In this document: piece by piece, positions 17,469 to 25,930 of the stretch
How the letters are laid out: every line of letters begins with the position of its first letter
Numbering within the stretch: the first letter of the stretch is position 1
DNA from: Pseudobacillus lumedeiriae
GTDB taxonomy: Bacteria > Bacillota > Bacilli > Bacillales > Domibacillaceae
Reading direction: 5' to 3'
DNA length: 64,000 nucleotides
Assembly (NCBI RefSeq): GCF_044891285.1
Contig: NZ_JAUIYO010000012.1
Span: 22,437-86,436 of the forward strand
The notes under the pieces: model-generated
Databases searched by the model: none
Seen by the model: only the letters and a program-made list of their open reading frames with translations
Told to the model about the DNA's origin: nothing
Program-made: the position numbers and the translations under genes

Positions 17469-18263
17469 ATGACGATGCGTTTTAGTGTTCTGGCAAGCGG
17501 TAGTACAGGAAATGCGTTTTACGTTGAAACAGATGAACAGGCTTTTCTAGTGGATGCTGGGGTGAGCGGCAAACAAATGGAGGCACTGTTTTCGTCTATT
17601 GATCGAGAGGTTAACAATTTATCCGGTATTTTAGTGACGCATGAACATAGCGATCATATTAAGGGACTCGGCGTCCTTGCGAGAAAGTATAAGCTGCCGA
17701 TTTATGCGAATGAAAAAACATGGCGGGCAATGGAGCCATTAATCGGGAAGATCGATACAGAACAAAAGTTTACGTTCGACATGGAGACCGTCCGAAACTT
17801 TGGAAACCTTGAGATCGAATCATTCGGAGTATCGCACGACGCAGCTGAGCCGATGTTCTACGTCTTTCATCATGAAGGAAAAAAGCTAGTATTAATTACG
17901 GATACAGGCTATGTAAGTGACCGTATGAAAGGAACAATTAAAGATGCGGATGCTTACATATTTGAAAGCAATCACGATGTTCAAATGCTGCGTGTCGGCC
18001 GCTATCCGTGGAATATTAAGCGCCGCATTTTAGGTGACTTTGGCCACGTGTCGAACGAAGATGCCGCGATTGCGATGAGTGAAGTTATTGGTGACCGGAC
18101 AAAACGTATTTACCTGGCTCACTTAAGTCAGGACAATAATATGAAAGACTTGGCCGAAATGAGTGTAACGCAAACGCTCAAAATGAAAGATATGCCGGTT
18201 GGCGATCAGTTTGAACTGCTTCATACTGATCCAAAAGTTCCAACAATCTTGACAGAGCTTTAA
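17469..18263 (+). CDS. walJ: Metallo-beta-lactamase fold nuclease-like protein WalJ (YycJ)
   Basis: The 264-residue protein begins with FSVLASGSTGNAFYVE and carries the metal motif THEHSDHIKG (HxHxDH, near 57-62) and further ligands in SHDAAEP and LAHLSQDN. YycJ/WalJ proteins are metallo-beta-lactamase fold exonucleases, linked to mismatch repair and to coordination of division with replication. It is the last gene of the wal operon before a terminator. Confidence 0.93.
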   Translation: MTMRFSVLASGSTGNAFYVETDEQAFLVDAGVSGKQMEALFSSIDREVNNLSGILVTHEHSDHIKGLGVLARKYKLPIYANEKTWRAMEPLIGKIDTEQKFTFDMETVRNFGNLEIESFGVSHDAAEPMFYVFHHEGKKLVLITDTGYVSDRMKGTIKDADAYIFESNHDVQMLRVGRYPWNIKRRILGDFGHVSNEDAAIAMSEVIGDRTKRIYLAHLSQDNNMKDLAEMSVTQTLKMKDMPVGDQFELLHTDPKVPTILTEL

Positions 18264-18270
18264 GAGATAG

Positions 18271-18305
18271 AAAACCGTCTGACGACTGTTGGTCAGGCGG
18301 TTTTC
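18271..18305 (+). terminator. Terminator of the walRKHIJ operon
   Basis: AAAACCGTCTGAC pairs with GTCAGGCGGTTTT around GACTGTTG. Confidence 0.85.
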
Positions 18306-18366
18306 TCGTTTGTTTGATTGTCTAGATAAACACAACAACCGCGCAGTGACAGACATTGCATATTTG

Positions 18367-18394
18367 TTGAATTTTTCATTTGAAGCGTTATAAT
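18367..18394 (+). promoter_or_regulatory. SigA-type promoter of htrC
   Basis: TTGAAT at 18367-18372 and a perfect TATAAT at 18389-18394 are separated by 16 bases. Confidence 0.6.
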
Positions 18395-18446
18395 TTGTGC
18401 TACATGGGGAAAATAAGTGACAGTATGGATGGAAAGGGTGAGGTGT

Positions 18447-19661
18447 TTGGGTTTTTATGATGATGATGGCAGAGTGGACCGAAACCGGCGCGGCCCTAGT
18501 AAAAGCGGGTACTTTCTGGCAAGTCTTGCGGGGCTTATTTTAGGTGCACTGCTTGTGATTGCTGTTCTTCCTAAACTTGTGGATTATAATCTTCTGCCGG
18601 GTGAAGCGGGTAATGAACAAGTTCAAATTGAACGAAATAATGAACAGCCAAGAGGACAGAGTGTATCATTGAATGTAACGACTGATGTAACAAAAGCTGT
18701 GGATAAAGCGCAGGACACGGTCGTTGGGATTACAAATATTCAATCGGGAAACTTTTGGGAAGGAGAATCTGCACAGCCGGCTGGAACAGGTTCGGGTGTT
18801 ATTTATAAAAAAGCTGGAAATAAGGCATATATTGTGACCAATAATCATGTGATCGAAGGGGCGCAGCAGCTCGAGGTGACGCTTGCAGATGGAACAAAAT
18901 TACCAGCCAAACTTCGCGGAACAGATATTTGGAGTGATCTTGCCGTCATTGAAGTAGACGGAAAAAATATAAAAAAAGTCGCTGAATTTGGTGACTCCGA
19001 TGCACTAAAAATTGGTGAACCGGTGATTGCGATTGGGAATCCACTCGGTCTAGAGTTCTCTGGATCCGTTACTCAAGGAGTGATTTCTGGTCTTGAGCGC
19101 ACGATTCCGGTGGATATTAATGGTGACAACATTCTCGATTGGCAGGCGGAAGTATTACAAACAGATGCCGCCATTAACCCTGGGAACAGTGGGGGAGCAC
19201 TCGTGAATATTGCCGGTCAGGTAATTGGTATCAATTCGATGAAAATTGCTCAGAACGCGGTAGAAGGAATCGGCTTGTCTATCCCCATTAACTTTGCTAA
19301 ACCAATTATCGATAGTTTAGAGAGCAAAGGGGAAATGATCCGGCCTGCGATGGGAGTACAGCTGCGGAACGTCAGCGAAGTCCCAGCTTACCATCAGCAA
19401 GAAACGCTGAAGCTTCCGAGAAACATTACGGAAGGAGCGATGATCGAACAAGTTCTGCCAAATACACCAGCATCCAAAGCCGGACTGCAGGAACTTGATG
19501 TGATTGTAAAGATGGATCATCAAGAAGTGCGGGATGTTTTAGAACTTCGCAAATACATGTATAATGAGAAAAAAGTCGGCGATAGAGTAGAAGTGACTTT
19601 TTATCGTAATGGAAAACAGCACACAGTGACAATGACGCTTACATCAGAAGAAACATTTTAA
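18447..19661 (+). CDS. htrC: HtrA-type membrane-anchored serine protease (HtrC/YycK-like)
   Basis: The protein has about 404 residues. A membrane anchor (about 20-45 from the chosen start) is followed by a trypsin-like domain with His in TNNHVIEG, Asp in SDLAVIEVD and Ser in NPGNSGGALVN, then one PDZ domain (about 300-395). It acts outside the membrane on misfolded proteins. I prefer the TTG at 18447 (MGFYDDDG) behind GGAAAGGG; an in-frame GTG at 18417 would add ten residues. It has its own promoter and terminator and follows the wal operon, as in B. subtilis. Confidence 0.93.
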   Translation: MGFYDDDGRVDRNRRGPSKSGYFLASLAGLILGALLVIAVLPKLVDYNLLPGEAGNEQVQIERNNEQPRGQSVSLNVTTDVTKAVDKAQDTVVGITNIQSGNFWEGESAQPAGTGSGVIYKKAGNKAYIVTNNHVIEGAQQLEVTLADGTKLPAKLRGTDIWSDLAVIEVDGKNIKKVAEFGDSDALKIGEPVIAIGNPLGLEFSGSVTQGVISGLERTIPVDINGDNILDWQAEVLQTDAAINPGNSGGALVNIAGQVIGINSMKIAQNAVEGIGLSIPINFAKPIIDSLESKGEMIRPAMGVQLRNVSEVPAYHQQETLKLPRNITEGAMIEQVLPNTPASKAGLQELDVIVKMDHQEVRDVLELRKYMYNEKKVGDRVEVTFYRNGKQHTVTMTLTSEETF

Positions 19662-19668
19662 GTAAAAG

Positions 19669-19702
19669 ACGCAGAAAAGCTTTATGCTCTTCTGCGCTTT
19701 TT
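19669..19702 (+). terminator. Terminator of htrC
   Basis: GCAGAA pairs with TTCTGC in a short stem followed by GCTTTTT. Confidence 0.6.
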
Positions 19703-19736
19703 CGTGATAAAATAAAATCGTAAAGGAGTGAACAAA

Positions 19737-19886
19737 ATGATTTATTGCTGCCAAGAGCACGTGGAACTTGCACTCGATATTGTTGTAGATGAGTACGAAA
19801 CAGCACCGGTGATTGAAAAGGTGGAAGAAGAAAAAAAGACATGTGAATATTGTCAAAACGAGGCGGAATATGTAGTAGCAAACTAA
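19737..19886 (+). CDS. Small CxxH/CxxC protein
   Basis: This 49-residue acidic protein begins MIYCCQEHVELAL and has a CxxH motif near residue 5 and a CEYC (CxxC) motif near residue 36, which together could bind one metal ion. TAAAGGAGTG precedes the ATG. A small CxxH/CxxC protein is often found between htrC and rlmH in Bacillaceae. Its function is unknown. The flanking DnaA-box group begins 16 bases after its stop. Confidence 0.85.
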   Translation: MIYCCQEHVELALDIVVDEYETAPVIEKVEEEKKTCEYCQNEAEYVVAN

Positions 19887-19901
19887 TATTCGCCTACTAT
19901 A

Positions 19902-20174
19902 TGTGGATAGATATTGTGAGTATGTGTATAACTTTTTGGAAAAGTTAAAAAATAGCTGTGGATAGTCAAATGGGAGCGACTTATACACAAGTGCGCTCTT
20001 TTTTATATGCGTGTAGAAAGAAATATGACCGCTATTTATGACAAAAGGCGTCATTTTTCAAAAAACATGGAAAAAATGGTCGAAAAATAACAAATCGAGT
20101 GGGAACAGGTGAATAGAAGGAAAAAAGTATGTAAATAATCACTTTTGTGGATATGTGGATAATTTTGTGGACAA
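19902..20174. promoter_or_regulatory. DnaA-box cluster upstream of rlmH
   Basis: The intergenic stretch 19887-20210 holds seven 9-mers with at most one mismatch to TTATCCACA. Six read as TGTGGATAA-type on this strand: 19902, 19923, 19957, 20146, 20154 (perfect) and 20166. One, TTATACACA at 19981, is in the other orientation. B. subtilis has DnaA-box clusters outside oriC, and I recall one near yydA (rlmH); they are thought to titrate DnaA or regulate genes. No AT-rich unwinding repeats typical of an origin were seen. Confidence 0.75.
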
Positions 20175-20210
20175 CCTGTTTGTAAATTGTTTGTAAAGTG
20201 AGGAATAGCT

Positions 20211-20690
20211 GTGAATATCACAATTATAACAGTCGGAAAGTTGAAAGAAAAGTACTTAAAACAAGGAATTGCCGAATACGTCAAACGTCTATCTGCCTAT
20301 GCAAAAATAGAAATCATCGAAGTGGCTGATGAAAAGGCACCAGAAGAATTAAGTATAACAGAAATGGAGCAAGTAAAACAAAAAGAAGCCGAACGTATCC
20401 TCGCCAAGACTAGCCCAGACACGCATGTGATCGCGCTCGCTATCGAAGGAAAAATGAAAACATCTGAAGAACTTGCCAAACAACTCGACCAGCTTGCCAC
20501 ATACGGAAAAAGCAAAATTGCCTTCATCATCGGCGGTTCACTCGGCCTCCACAAAGACGTCATGCAGCGAGCCAATGATACACTATCCTTCTCAAAAATG
20601 ACCTTTCCCCATCAGCTAATGCGGCTGATCTTAGTAGAACAGGTGTACAGGAGTTTTCGTATTAATCGGGGGGAACCATATCATAAGTAA
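20211..20690 (+). CDS. rlmH: 23S rRNA pseudouridine-1915 N3-methyltransferase RlmH
   Basis: The 159-residue SPOUT methyltransferase starts at GTG (MNITIITVGKLKEKYL) and has the SAM-binding knot motif FIIGGSLGLH and the C-terminus RINRGEPYHK. It modifies helix 69 of the large subunit. Its last codons form the attachment site used by SCC-type elements (orfX in staphylococci), and here the 3' end is repeated 2.4 kb downstream. The gene itself is complete. Confidence 0.97.
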   Translation: MNITIITVGKLKEKYLKQGIAEYVKRLSAYAKIEIIEVADEKAPEELSITEMEQVKQKEAERILAKTSPDTHVIALAIEGKMKTSEELAKQLDQLATYGKSKIAFIIGGSLGLHKDVMQRANDTLSFSKMTFPHQLMRLILVEQVYRSFRINRGEPYHK

Positions 20691-20698
20691 ATGAGGTT
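20673..20698 (+). repeat. Left SCC-like attachment site, in the 3' end of rlmH
   Basis: The 26 bases run from GAACCATATCATAAG through TAAATGAGGTT and include the last rlmH codons and stop. They recur at 23081-23106 with a single A/G difference. In staphylococci the same rlmH codons (TATCAT AA) are the core recognised by Ccr serine recombinases. Confidence 0.75.
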
Positions 20699-20844
20699 TA
20701 TAACATTAAATAAGCTCTAACTTATACATGTTTTGTACAAATGCTAAACTATAAATAAGTTAAGAAGGGGCAACTCTTCCTGCCAAAATTTCGTTATTTT
20801 GGTCGAATATATTCATTATAAGGTCAATGGAATTATTAGTGCGA

Positions 20845-20880
20845 CCCAATCAATGAAATGATTGGGCCAGTTTTCCTTTG
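20845..20880 (+). terminator. Terminator-like hairpin downstream of rlmH
   Basis: CCCAATCA pairs with TGATTGGG around ATGAAA, followed by GCCAGTTTTCCTTT. The stretch 20691-21001 has no gene, only this hairpin and the following promoter. Confidence 0.55.
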
Positions 20881-20905
20881 TCTATTTTTTTAAAAGCTTT
20901 ATAAT
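20878..20905 (+). promoter_or_regulatory. SigA-type promoter of the DUF1846 gene
   Basis: TTGTCT at 20878-20883 and a perfect TATAAT at 20900-20905 are separated by 16 bases; the gene starts about 97 bases later. Confidence 0.55.
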
Positions 20906-21001
20906 GATAAAAGATGTATTTTAGTTAGTACTCTCTCTTAAGGCATTTTTATCTATCGGTTTAAGAGAAAGCTTGAAGTATAGAAAGCGGGCGGAAATTA
21001 A

Positions 21002-22510
21002 ATGAAAAAAATTGGATTTGATTCGGAGAAATATTTGCAAGAACAATCTGCTTACATCCTAGAACGGGTGCAGCAGTATGATAAACTTTACTTGGAATTC
21101 GGTGGAAAATTGATAGGCGACAAACATGCCAAGCGTGTTTTGCCTGGATTTGACGAAGATGCCAAGATTAAATTGTTGAACACGCTGAAAGAAAATGCGG
21201 AAATCATCATCTGTGTATACGCTGGAGACATCGAGCGGAACAAAGTCCGTGAAGATTACGGTATCACTTATGACCAAGATGTCTTGCGCTTAATCGATGA
21301 ATACAGGGCATATGGCATTTCTGTCAACAGTGTCTTGCTCACTCGTTATCAAGGACAGCCAACAGCCAAAGTATTTATGACTAAGCTTGAGAGAAGCGGA
21401 ATTAGCGTCTTCACTCACAGTGAAATCAAAGGTTATCCAACAAATGTAGACGTGGTCATTGGTGAGGAGGGATTTGCGATGAATCCCTATATTAAAACGA
21501 CAAAGCCAATCGTGGTAGTAACGGCACCTGGCCCGGCCAGCGGGAAGCTTGCGACTTGCCTTAACCAAATGTACCATGAGAATAAACTGGGGAATAAAGT
21601 CGGCTATGCCAAGTTTGAGACGTTTCCGGTTTGGAACTTGCCGTTAAAGCACCCGGTAAACATCGCTTATGAAGCGGCTACCGTCGATTTGAAAGATGTG
21701 AATATGATTGACAATTACCACTATGAAGCATACGGGAAAGTAGCGATCAATTACAATCGTGATATTGAGACGTTTCCTGTCATTAAACGAATTATTGAAA
21801 GGATTACTGGTAAAGAGTCTGTTTACCGCTCACCGACCGATATGGGTGTCAATCGTCTGAAATCGGGTATCATCGACGATATGGTCGCGCAGGAAGCCGC
21901 TAGGCAAGAAATCATTCGGCGCAGTTTCACCGTAGAGAACGACTATAAAAAAGGGCTTGCCGATGAAGATAGTGTGCGCCATATGCAAGTGATTTTGGAA
22001 GAGACTGACTTAAAGAAGGAGGATCGGGCACCTGTATTGCCGGCCCGTAATTATGCGAAAGCAATTCAAGAGAGAATTGACAGCACGAATTTGCAAGCGG
22101 TAATTGCGATAGAACTGCCAAATGGCGAGATGATCACCGGTCGAACGACAACCTTGATGGATTCCTCGGCAGCCGCAATTCTGAATGGGTTGAAGAAATT
22201 GGCCAATATTGCCGATGAAATCGATTTGTTGTCACCGATGATTTTGCAGACGATTCAACGGTTGAAAATCGATGATTTGAACAGCCGAGTCCCGACACTA
22301 AACGCTAATGAAGTGCTGATCGCACTGGCAATCAGTGCAGTCACCAATCCTACTTCTGAGCTGGCTTATAAGCAACTGCCGAATTTAAAAGACACACAAG
22401 CTCATTCTACGGTCATATTGAATAGAGAAAACGAACAGACCTTTAAGAAGCTTGGAATCGACATCACCAATGACCCAGTCTATCCGACTGAGAATCTGTA
22501 TTACAATTAG
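21002..22510 (+). CDS. DUF1846 family protein
   Basis: The 502-residue protein opens MKKIGFDSEKYLQEQSAYIL and shows no membrane segments. It matches the DUF1846 family known from many Firmicutes (lactobacilli, streptococci, clostridia); structures of members exist, but the biochemical role is not established. A phosphate-binding-like loop, VTAPGPASGKLATCL, occurs near residue 172, which suggests nucleotide binding. It is the only intact gene between the two rlmH-end repeats, so it may be cargo of an SCC-like insertion. GGGCGG precedes the ATG. Confidence 0.85.
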   Translation: MKKIGFDSEKYLQEQSAYILERVQQYDKLYLEFGGKLIGDKHAKRVLPGFDEDAKIKLLNTLKENAEIIICVYAGDIERNKVREDYGITYDQDVLRLIDEYRAYGISVNSVLLTRYQGQPTAKVFMTKLERSGISVFTHSEIKGYPTNVDVVIGEEGFAMNPYIKTTKPIVVVTAPGPASGKLATCLNQMYHENKLGNKVGYAKFETFPVWNLPLKHPVNIAYEAATVDLKDVNMIDNYHYEAYGKVAINYNRDIETFPVIKRIIERITGKESVYRSPTDMGVNRLKSGIIDDMVAQEAARQEIIRRSFTVENDYKKGLADEDSVRHMQVILEETDLKKEDRAPVLPARNYAKAIQERIDSTNLQAVIAIELPNGEMITGRTTTLMDSSAAAILNGLKKLANIADEIDLLSPMILQTIQRLKIDDLNSRVPTLNANEVLIALAISAVTNPTSELAYKQLPNLKDTQAHSTVILNRENEQTFKKLGIDITNDPVYPTENLYYN

Positions 22511-22585
22511 GTTTTGGAAAACGCCTGCCTTTTTCTTTTTACATGGAAGCCTAAGACAGGTGCTTTTTCGTTTATAGATTTTACT

Positions 22586-22629
22586 AAAAAAGGTGTAGTC
22601 TTCTCATTAGGAGAAGACTACACCTTTTT
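22586..22629. terminator. Bidirectional terminator after the DUF1846 gene
   Basis: AAAAGGTGTAGTCTTCTC pairs perfectly with GAGAAGACTACACCTTTT around ATTAG, with A and T runs on the two sides. Confidence 0.9.
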
Positions 22630-22770
22630 GGATTAATCGATTAACTATTAACTGCCGGAATGTCTGTTGGAACCTATTAAGGACAAGCTTTAGCATACTA
22701 GAGATCAAGCACTGGAATGAAGTCTTTTTCTAGCAGTATTGTTTTCAGCTATGATTGGAAGATGTTCTAA

Positions 22771-22992
22771 TGGCTGTTCCGAAAATTTTTTTTTAAATAT
22801 TCTAAACCTTTTGCCGTTAAGGAATACTCTAATCAAGACCTCAGAGAAACTTTAGAACAGCTTTTCAAGTTGGCTGAGCAATTTGATATTCGGCCAACAA
22901 TTGATTTAACGCTCTCACTTGAAGAATATGAAGATGCTTTTGAAAGACTCAATTCACGTAAAGTAGTGGGTAAGACTATTTTTAAGATATAA
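22771..22992 (+). pseudogene. C-terminal remnant of a zinc-type alcohol dehydrogenase
   Basis: The open frame ends at a TAA (22990-22992) and encodes a tail with YSNQDLRETL, LAEQFDIRPTIDL, LEEYEDAFERLNSRK and VVGKTIFKI. This is the typical end of medium-chain (zinc-dependent) dehydrogenases. There is no start and the upstream frame is closed at 22768, so about three quarters of the gene is lost. It lies between the DUF1846 terminator and the right rlmH-end repeat. Confidence 0.65.
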
Positions 22993-23080
22993 AAAAGGCT
23001 GTGTTGATTTTAAAGACTATACAAAAATAATTTTACTCAATCTAACAGAAAAATAAAACCGCATATAAAATAGCCGCGGT

Positions 23081-23106
23081 GAACCGTATCATAAGTAAAT
23101 GAGGTT
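23081..23106 (+). repeat. Right SCC-like attachment site
   Basis: These 26 bases match the rlmH 3' end at 20673-20698 except for one base (GAACCG instead of GAACCA). No rlmH coding sequence precedes this copy. The span between the two copies is 2.4 kb and carries no recombinase gene. Confidence 0.75.
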
Positions 23107-23108
23107 CT

Positions 23109-23265
23109 TAAGGACACAGATGACCTTTATGCTTATCTTCCTTAGTGCTTCTTTCTTGGATAAGTTCCAGGAGGAAGGTTGCCTAGATACTAACTATACT
23201 TTATTTTAAGGGTGAATTACATACTACTATTTCGGTATAACCGATAAAAGTTTGTTTCAAAAGGA
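23109..23265. repeat. Collapsed copy of the rluF locus
   Basis: Three blocks match sequence around intact rluF (28414-29121) in the same order. The first is 47 bases identical to 28269-28315. The second covers the rluF 3' coding part (28469-28508, with about a dozen bases lost). The last is about 80 bases matching 29155-29236 with few differences. Everything between these blocks is missing. No gene is visible between 22993 and 23375. Confidence 0.75.
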
Positions 23266-23375
23266 GTTCTTTGAGAGCGTAAAATATCTTTTGTAAATGA
23301 ATAAATACAAAAAGGAAGACCCTTTCTTTTAGAATTAAGTCACCATAACCCATCCAAAGAAAAGAGGTCTTCCCT

Positions 23376-23765
23376 ATGAATCTCCCATCTGGAAACGGCG
23401 AGTTTAAACAACAGACGGTGACCAAACCATTAGCGGAAAACCCCTATATTTTTACGTTTTACAGCTTCCCAAAATCTATCTGGAGAAGCTTATATTCAAC
23501 GAACCTGCTCGAGTCATTCAATAAGCAAAATAAGAAATACACGAAGCGCAAAGAGCAGCCCCCCCATGAAGAAGCCCTAGAGCGCTTTCTTGTTTCGCAG
23601 TGCGGTGCCATATTGGTTTCGATCAAGCCCGGGCGGAACTCGCCGCCATGTTTAAAACCATTGATTAATGACGAGCTACAAGAAAAGGGGTTCGTCATTT
23701 ACACAAAATTATTGACGGTCCAGGCAAATATCTTACATTCATTTTATTGCTCTAATCAGAAATGA
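23376..23765 (+). pseudogene. Transposase fragment, IS256 (Mutator) family
   Basis: The 129-codon frame contains FYSFPKSIWRSLYSTNLLES followed by FNKQNKKYTKRKEQ and EEALERFLVSQ, which match the C-terminal third of IS256-type transposases. The first 20 or so residues and the end after about residue 75 do not fit, and the DDE catalytic core is absent. Just upstream, GGAAGACC and GGTCTTCC form an inverted pair (about 23312-23374) that may be part of the old element end. It is a non-functional relic. Confidence 0.65.
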
Positions 23766-23790
23766 TCATAAATAATCATAAATAATCATA
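23761..23790 (+). repeat. Three tandem 10-mers
   Basis: AATRATCATA occurs three times in a row at the end of the IS relic. The following 250 bases up to the dioxygenase gene are AT-rich and show no gene. Confidence 0.7.
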
Positions 23791-24038
23791 AAAAACCTGT
23801 ATTTACATTACATAAAATACATTTTAAACTATAGAAAGCAGAACATTTCAAATAGTAATATAATGAAATATTTAATTTACCAATCAATTATAGGGGGACG
23901 ATATATTTAGTAAATTATAGAATAAAAAACCTGCAAACTTGCAATCATGTGTAAATATCACCAATAGGTATTATACAGTAGAAATGAACGAAAATGTATC
24001 TTACTCATCAAAATTTGATTTCATGAGGTGAACAGACA

Positions 24039-25400
24039 ATGTTGGTTAAAGATAGCTTAAATAAGCAAACATTACAGAAGCTGAAAGAAAAGTTAGATAA
24101 GGGTTTAATGCCTCAATGGGCAGTGACAGATAAGGATATTTATGAATTGGAACGCAGAAATATTTTTGGTCAAACGTGGCAATTTATTGGGCATGAATCT
24201 GAAATAAAAGAGCCCGGAAGTTATGTGACGCGTTGGATTGCGAGTGATCCAGTATTACTTGTAAAAACAAATTCCGGAGAGATTAAAGCTTATCTAAACT
24301 CCTGTACGCATAGAGGCGCACACTTATGTACAGCTGATTTCGGAAAAAAGAAAACGTTTACTTGTCCCTATCATGGATGGAGTTATAACCTTGAAGGGGA
24401 ACTGGTTGGTATCGTATCCGGAAAAACAGTATACGGAGAAAATATGAAAAAGGACGAGTGGGGGCTGCGTCCAATTCCGAAAGTAGGGATGTACCAAGGG
24501 TTGATATTTGCAAGCTTGGATCCTCAAGCCATGTCTTTGGAAGATTACCTAGGGGATATGAAATGGTATTTAGACATCATGTTAGGCAGAAGTGATGGCG
24601 GAATGGAAGTCAGAGGCGTTCCTCAACGTTGGGTAGCACAAGCCAACTGGAAGATGACGCAAGAAAACTTTGCTTCAGACCCATATCATGTTCAAACGAA
24701 CCACCGGTCCACTGTTGAATTAGGAATCAGCCCAAATGACCCGAATTTTGCAAGTTATGGCCATCACATCGCTTTAGATAACGGTCACGGTCTAAGTGTC
24801 ATGACGGCGTCTAAAACAGGCAAGTCAGCCTATAAGTACCAAACATTGCCTGAATCGATGTGGCCAATGTTTGAACGAAATTTAAGTCCTGAACAACTTG
24901 AAGTCTTTTCAAATACGACCGTTTTTGTCGGTGGTGTTTTCCCTAACCTTGCTTTCGACAGTCCAGTGCATGGGATGGAAGGGGAGATGATCAACTACTT
25001 AAATCTTCGGGTTTGGAGACCTATAGGGCCTGAAAAAGTAGAGGTATGGTGTTGGTTCTTAATTGATAAGGCAGCACCCGAAGAATACAAGGAGAAATCA
25101 TATAAAGCTTATGTCGGTTCCTTTGGTCCCTCTGGAACATTAGAACAGGATGATACAGAAGTTTGGGCTCGTATTACTCAAATAAACAACGCGCTCATGA
25201 TGGAAGATAAAGAATTAAGCTATAATAATGTGAGCAATTACCTATTGGGAGAAGACGTATTTGAGCCAGTTGATAACTTCCCTGGACCAGGTGTGGCTTA
25301 CCCATCTACTTACACGGATAACTTAGCAAAAAATATGCACAAACGTTGGTTTGAACTAATTTCAAAAGGTCTTTTGGACGAAGAGGAGGATAGCCAATGA
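24039..25400 (+). CDS. Rieske ring-hydroxylating dioxygenase, large (alpha) subunit
   Basis: The 453-residue protein has a Rieske [2Fe-2S] domain with C89, H91, C109 and H112 (CTHRG, CPYHGW). Its catalytic domain carries the mononuclear iron ligands D214/H217/H222 (DPYHVQTNH) and an acidic EQDD near 369-372 that should supply the last ligand. Such enzymes add O2 to aromatic rings to give cis-dihydrodiols. All key residues are present. AUGAGGTG precedes the ATG. The beta subunit gene overlaps its end by four bases. The substrate is unknown, and no ferredoxin or reductase gene is nearby. Confidence 0.93.
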   Translation: MLVKDSLNKQTLQKLKEKLDKGLMPQWAVTDKDIYELERRNIFGQTWQFIGHESEIKEPGSYVTRWIASDPVLLVKTNSGEIKAYLNSCTHRGAHLCTADFGKKKTFTCPYHGWSYNLEGELVGIVSGKTVYGENMKKDEWGLRPIPKVGMYQGLIFASLDPQAMSLEDYLGDMKWYLDIMLGRSDGGMEVRGVPQRWVAQANWKMTQENFASDPYHVQTNHRSTVELGISPNDPNFASYGHHIALDNGHGLSVMTASKTGKSAYKYQTLPESMWPMFERNLSPEQLEVFSNTTVFVGGVFPNLAFDSPVHGMEGEMINYLNLRVWRPIGPEKVEVWCWFLIDKAAPEEYKEKSYKAYVGSFGPSGTLEQDDTEVWARITQINNALMMEDKELSYNNVSNYLLGEDVFEPVDNFPGPGVAYPSTYTDNLAKNMHKRWFELISKGLLDEEEDSQ

Positions 25401-25930
25401 GCATGGAATTACAATTTCAAAACACTCAAGTGAATGCAGAATTACAACATGAAATTACTCAATTTCTCTATCATGAAGCCTATTTGTTAGACCACCATAT
25501 GTACCAAGAATGGCATGATTTATTAACCGATGATATTATCTATCGTATGCCGTTGCGTGTGACAACGGAAAGAAGAGAAGGTTCGAATATCGTCGATGAT
25601 ATGACATTTTTTGAAGAAACGAAAAAATCCTTGGAGACGAGGGTGAAACGACTTTATACGAATTCCGCGTGGGTTGAAGATCCACGAACAAGGCAGAGAC
25701 ATTATATCACCAACATCATGGTAAAGCCTGGTGATAATTCTGATGAATATAAAGTTAGAAGTTATTTTCACTTCAAACGCAGCAGAGCTTCCGAACATCA
25801 ATTAGAAGAAATTATTGGCGAGCGGGAAGACATCATTCGGAAAGTAGATGGACAGTGGAAGATTGCTGCAAGGAGAATCATTCCTGATCAGGCAATATTA
25901 ACGGTTATGAATTTGAGTATGTTTTTGTAG
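25397..25930 (+). CDS. Ring-hydroxylating dioxygenase, small (beta) subunit
   Basis: The 177-residue protein has the NTF2-like cone fold of dioxygenase beta subunits, with FLYHEAYLLDHHMYQEWHDL near the start and RRIIPDQAIL near the end. It should form an alpha3beta3 hexamer with the upstream subunit. The ATGA overlap with the alpha gene indicates translational coupling. The family has no catalytic residues in this subunit. Length and ends look complete. Confidence 0.92.
   Translation: MSMELQFQNTQVNAELQHEITQFLYHEAYLLDHHMYQEWHDLLTDDIIYRMPLRVTTERREGSNIVDDMTFFEETKKSLETRVKRLYTNSAWVEDPRTRQRHYITNIMVKPGDNSDEYKVRSYFHFKRSRASEHQLEEIIGEREDIIRKVDGQWKIAARRIIPDQAILTVMNLSMFL

Noticed and set aside
18040..18060. 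CACGTG at walJ as a further parS site
   Set aside because: Only the central six bases match; the flanks (GGC and TCG) do not fit. The same holds for CACGTG near 19757.
19887..20210. A replication origin
   Set aside because: The DnaA boxes are present, but there is no adjacent dnaA or dnaN and no AT-rich unwinding element, so an oriC call is not supported.
23761..23790. Possible CRISPR or iteron array from three 10-mers
   Set aside because: There are only three direct copies with no spacers and no adjacent replication or cas gene.
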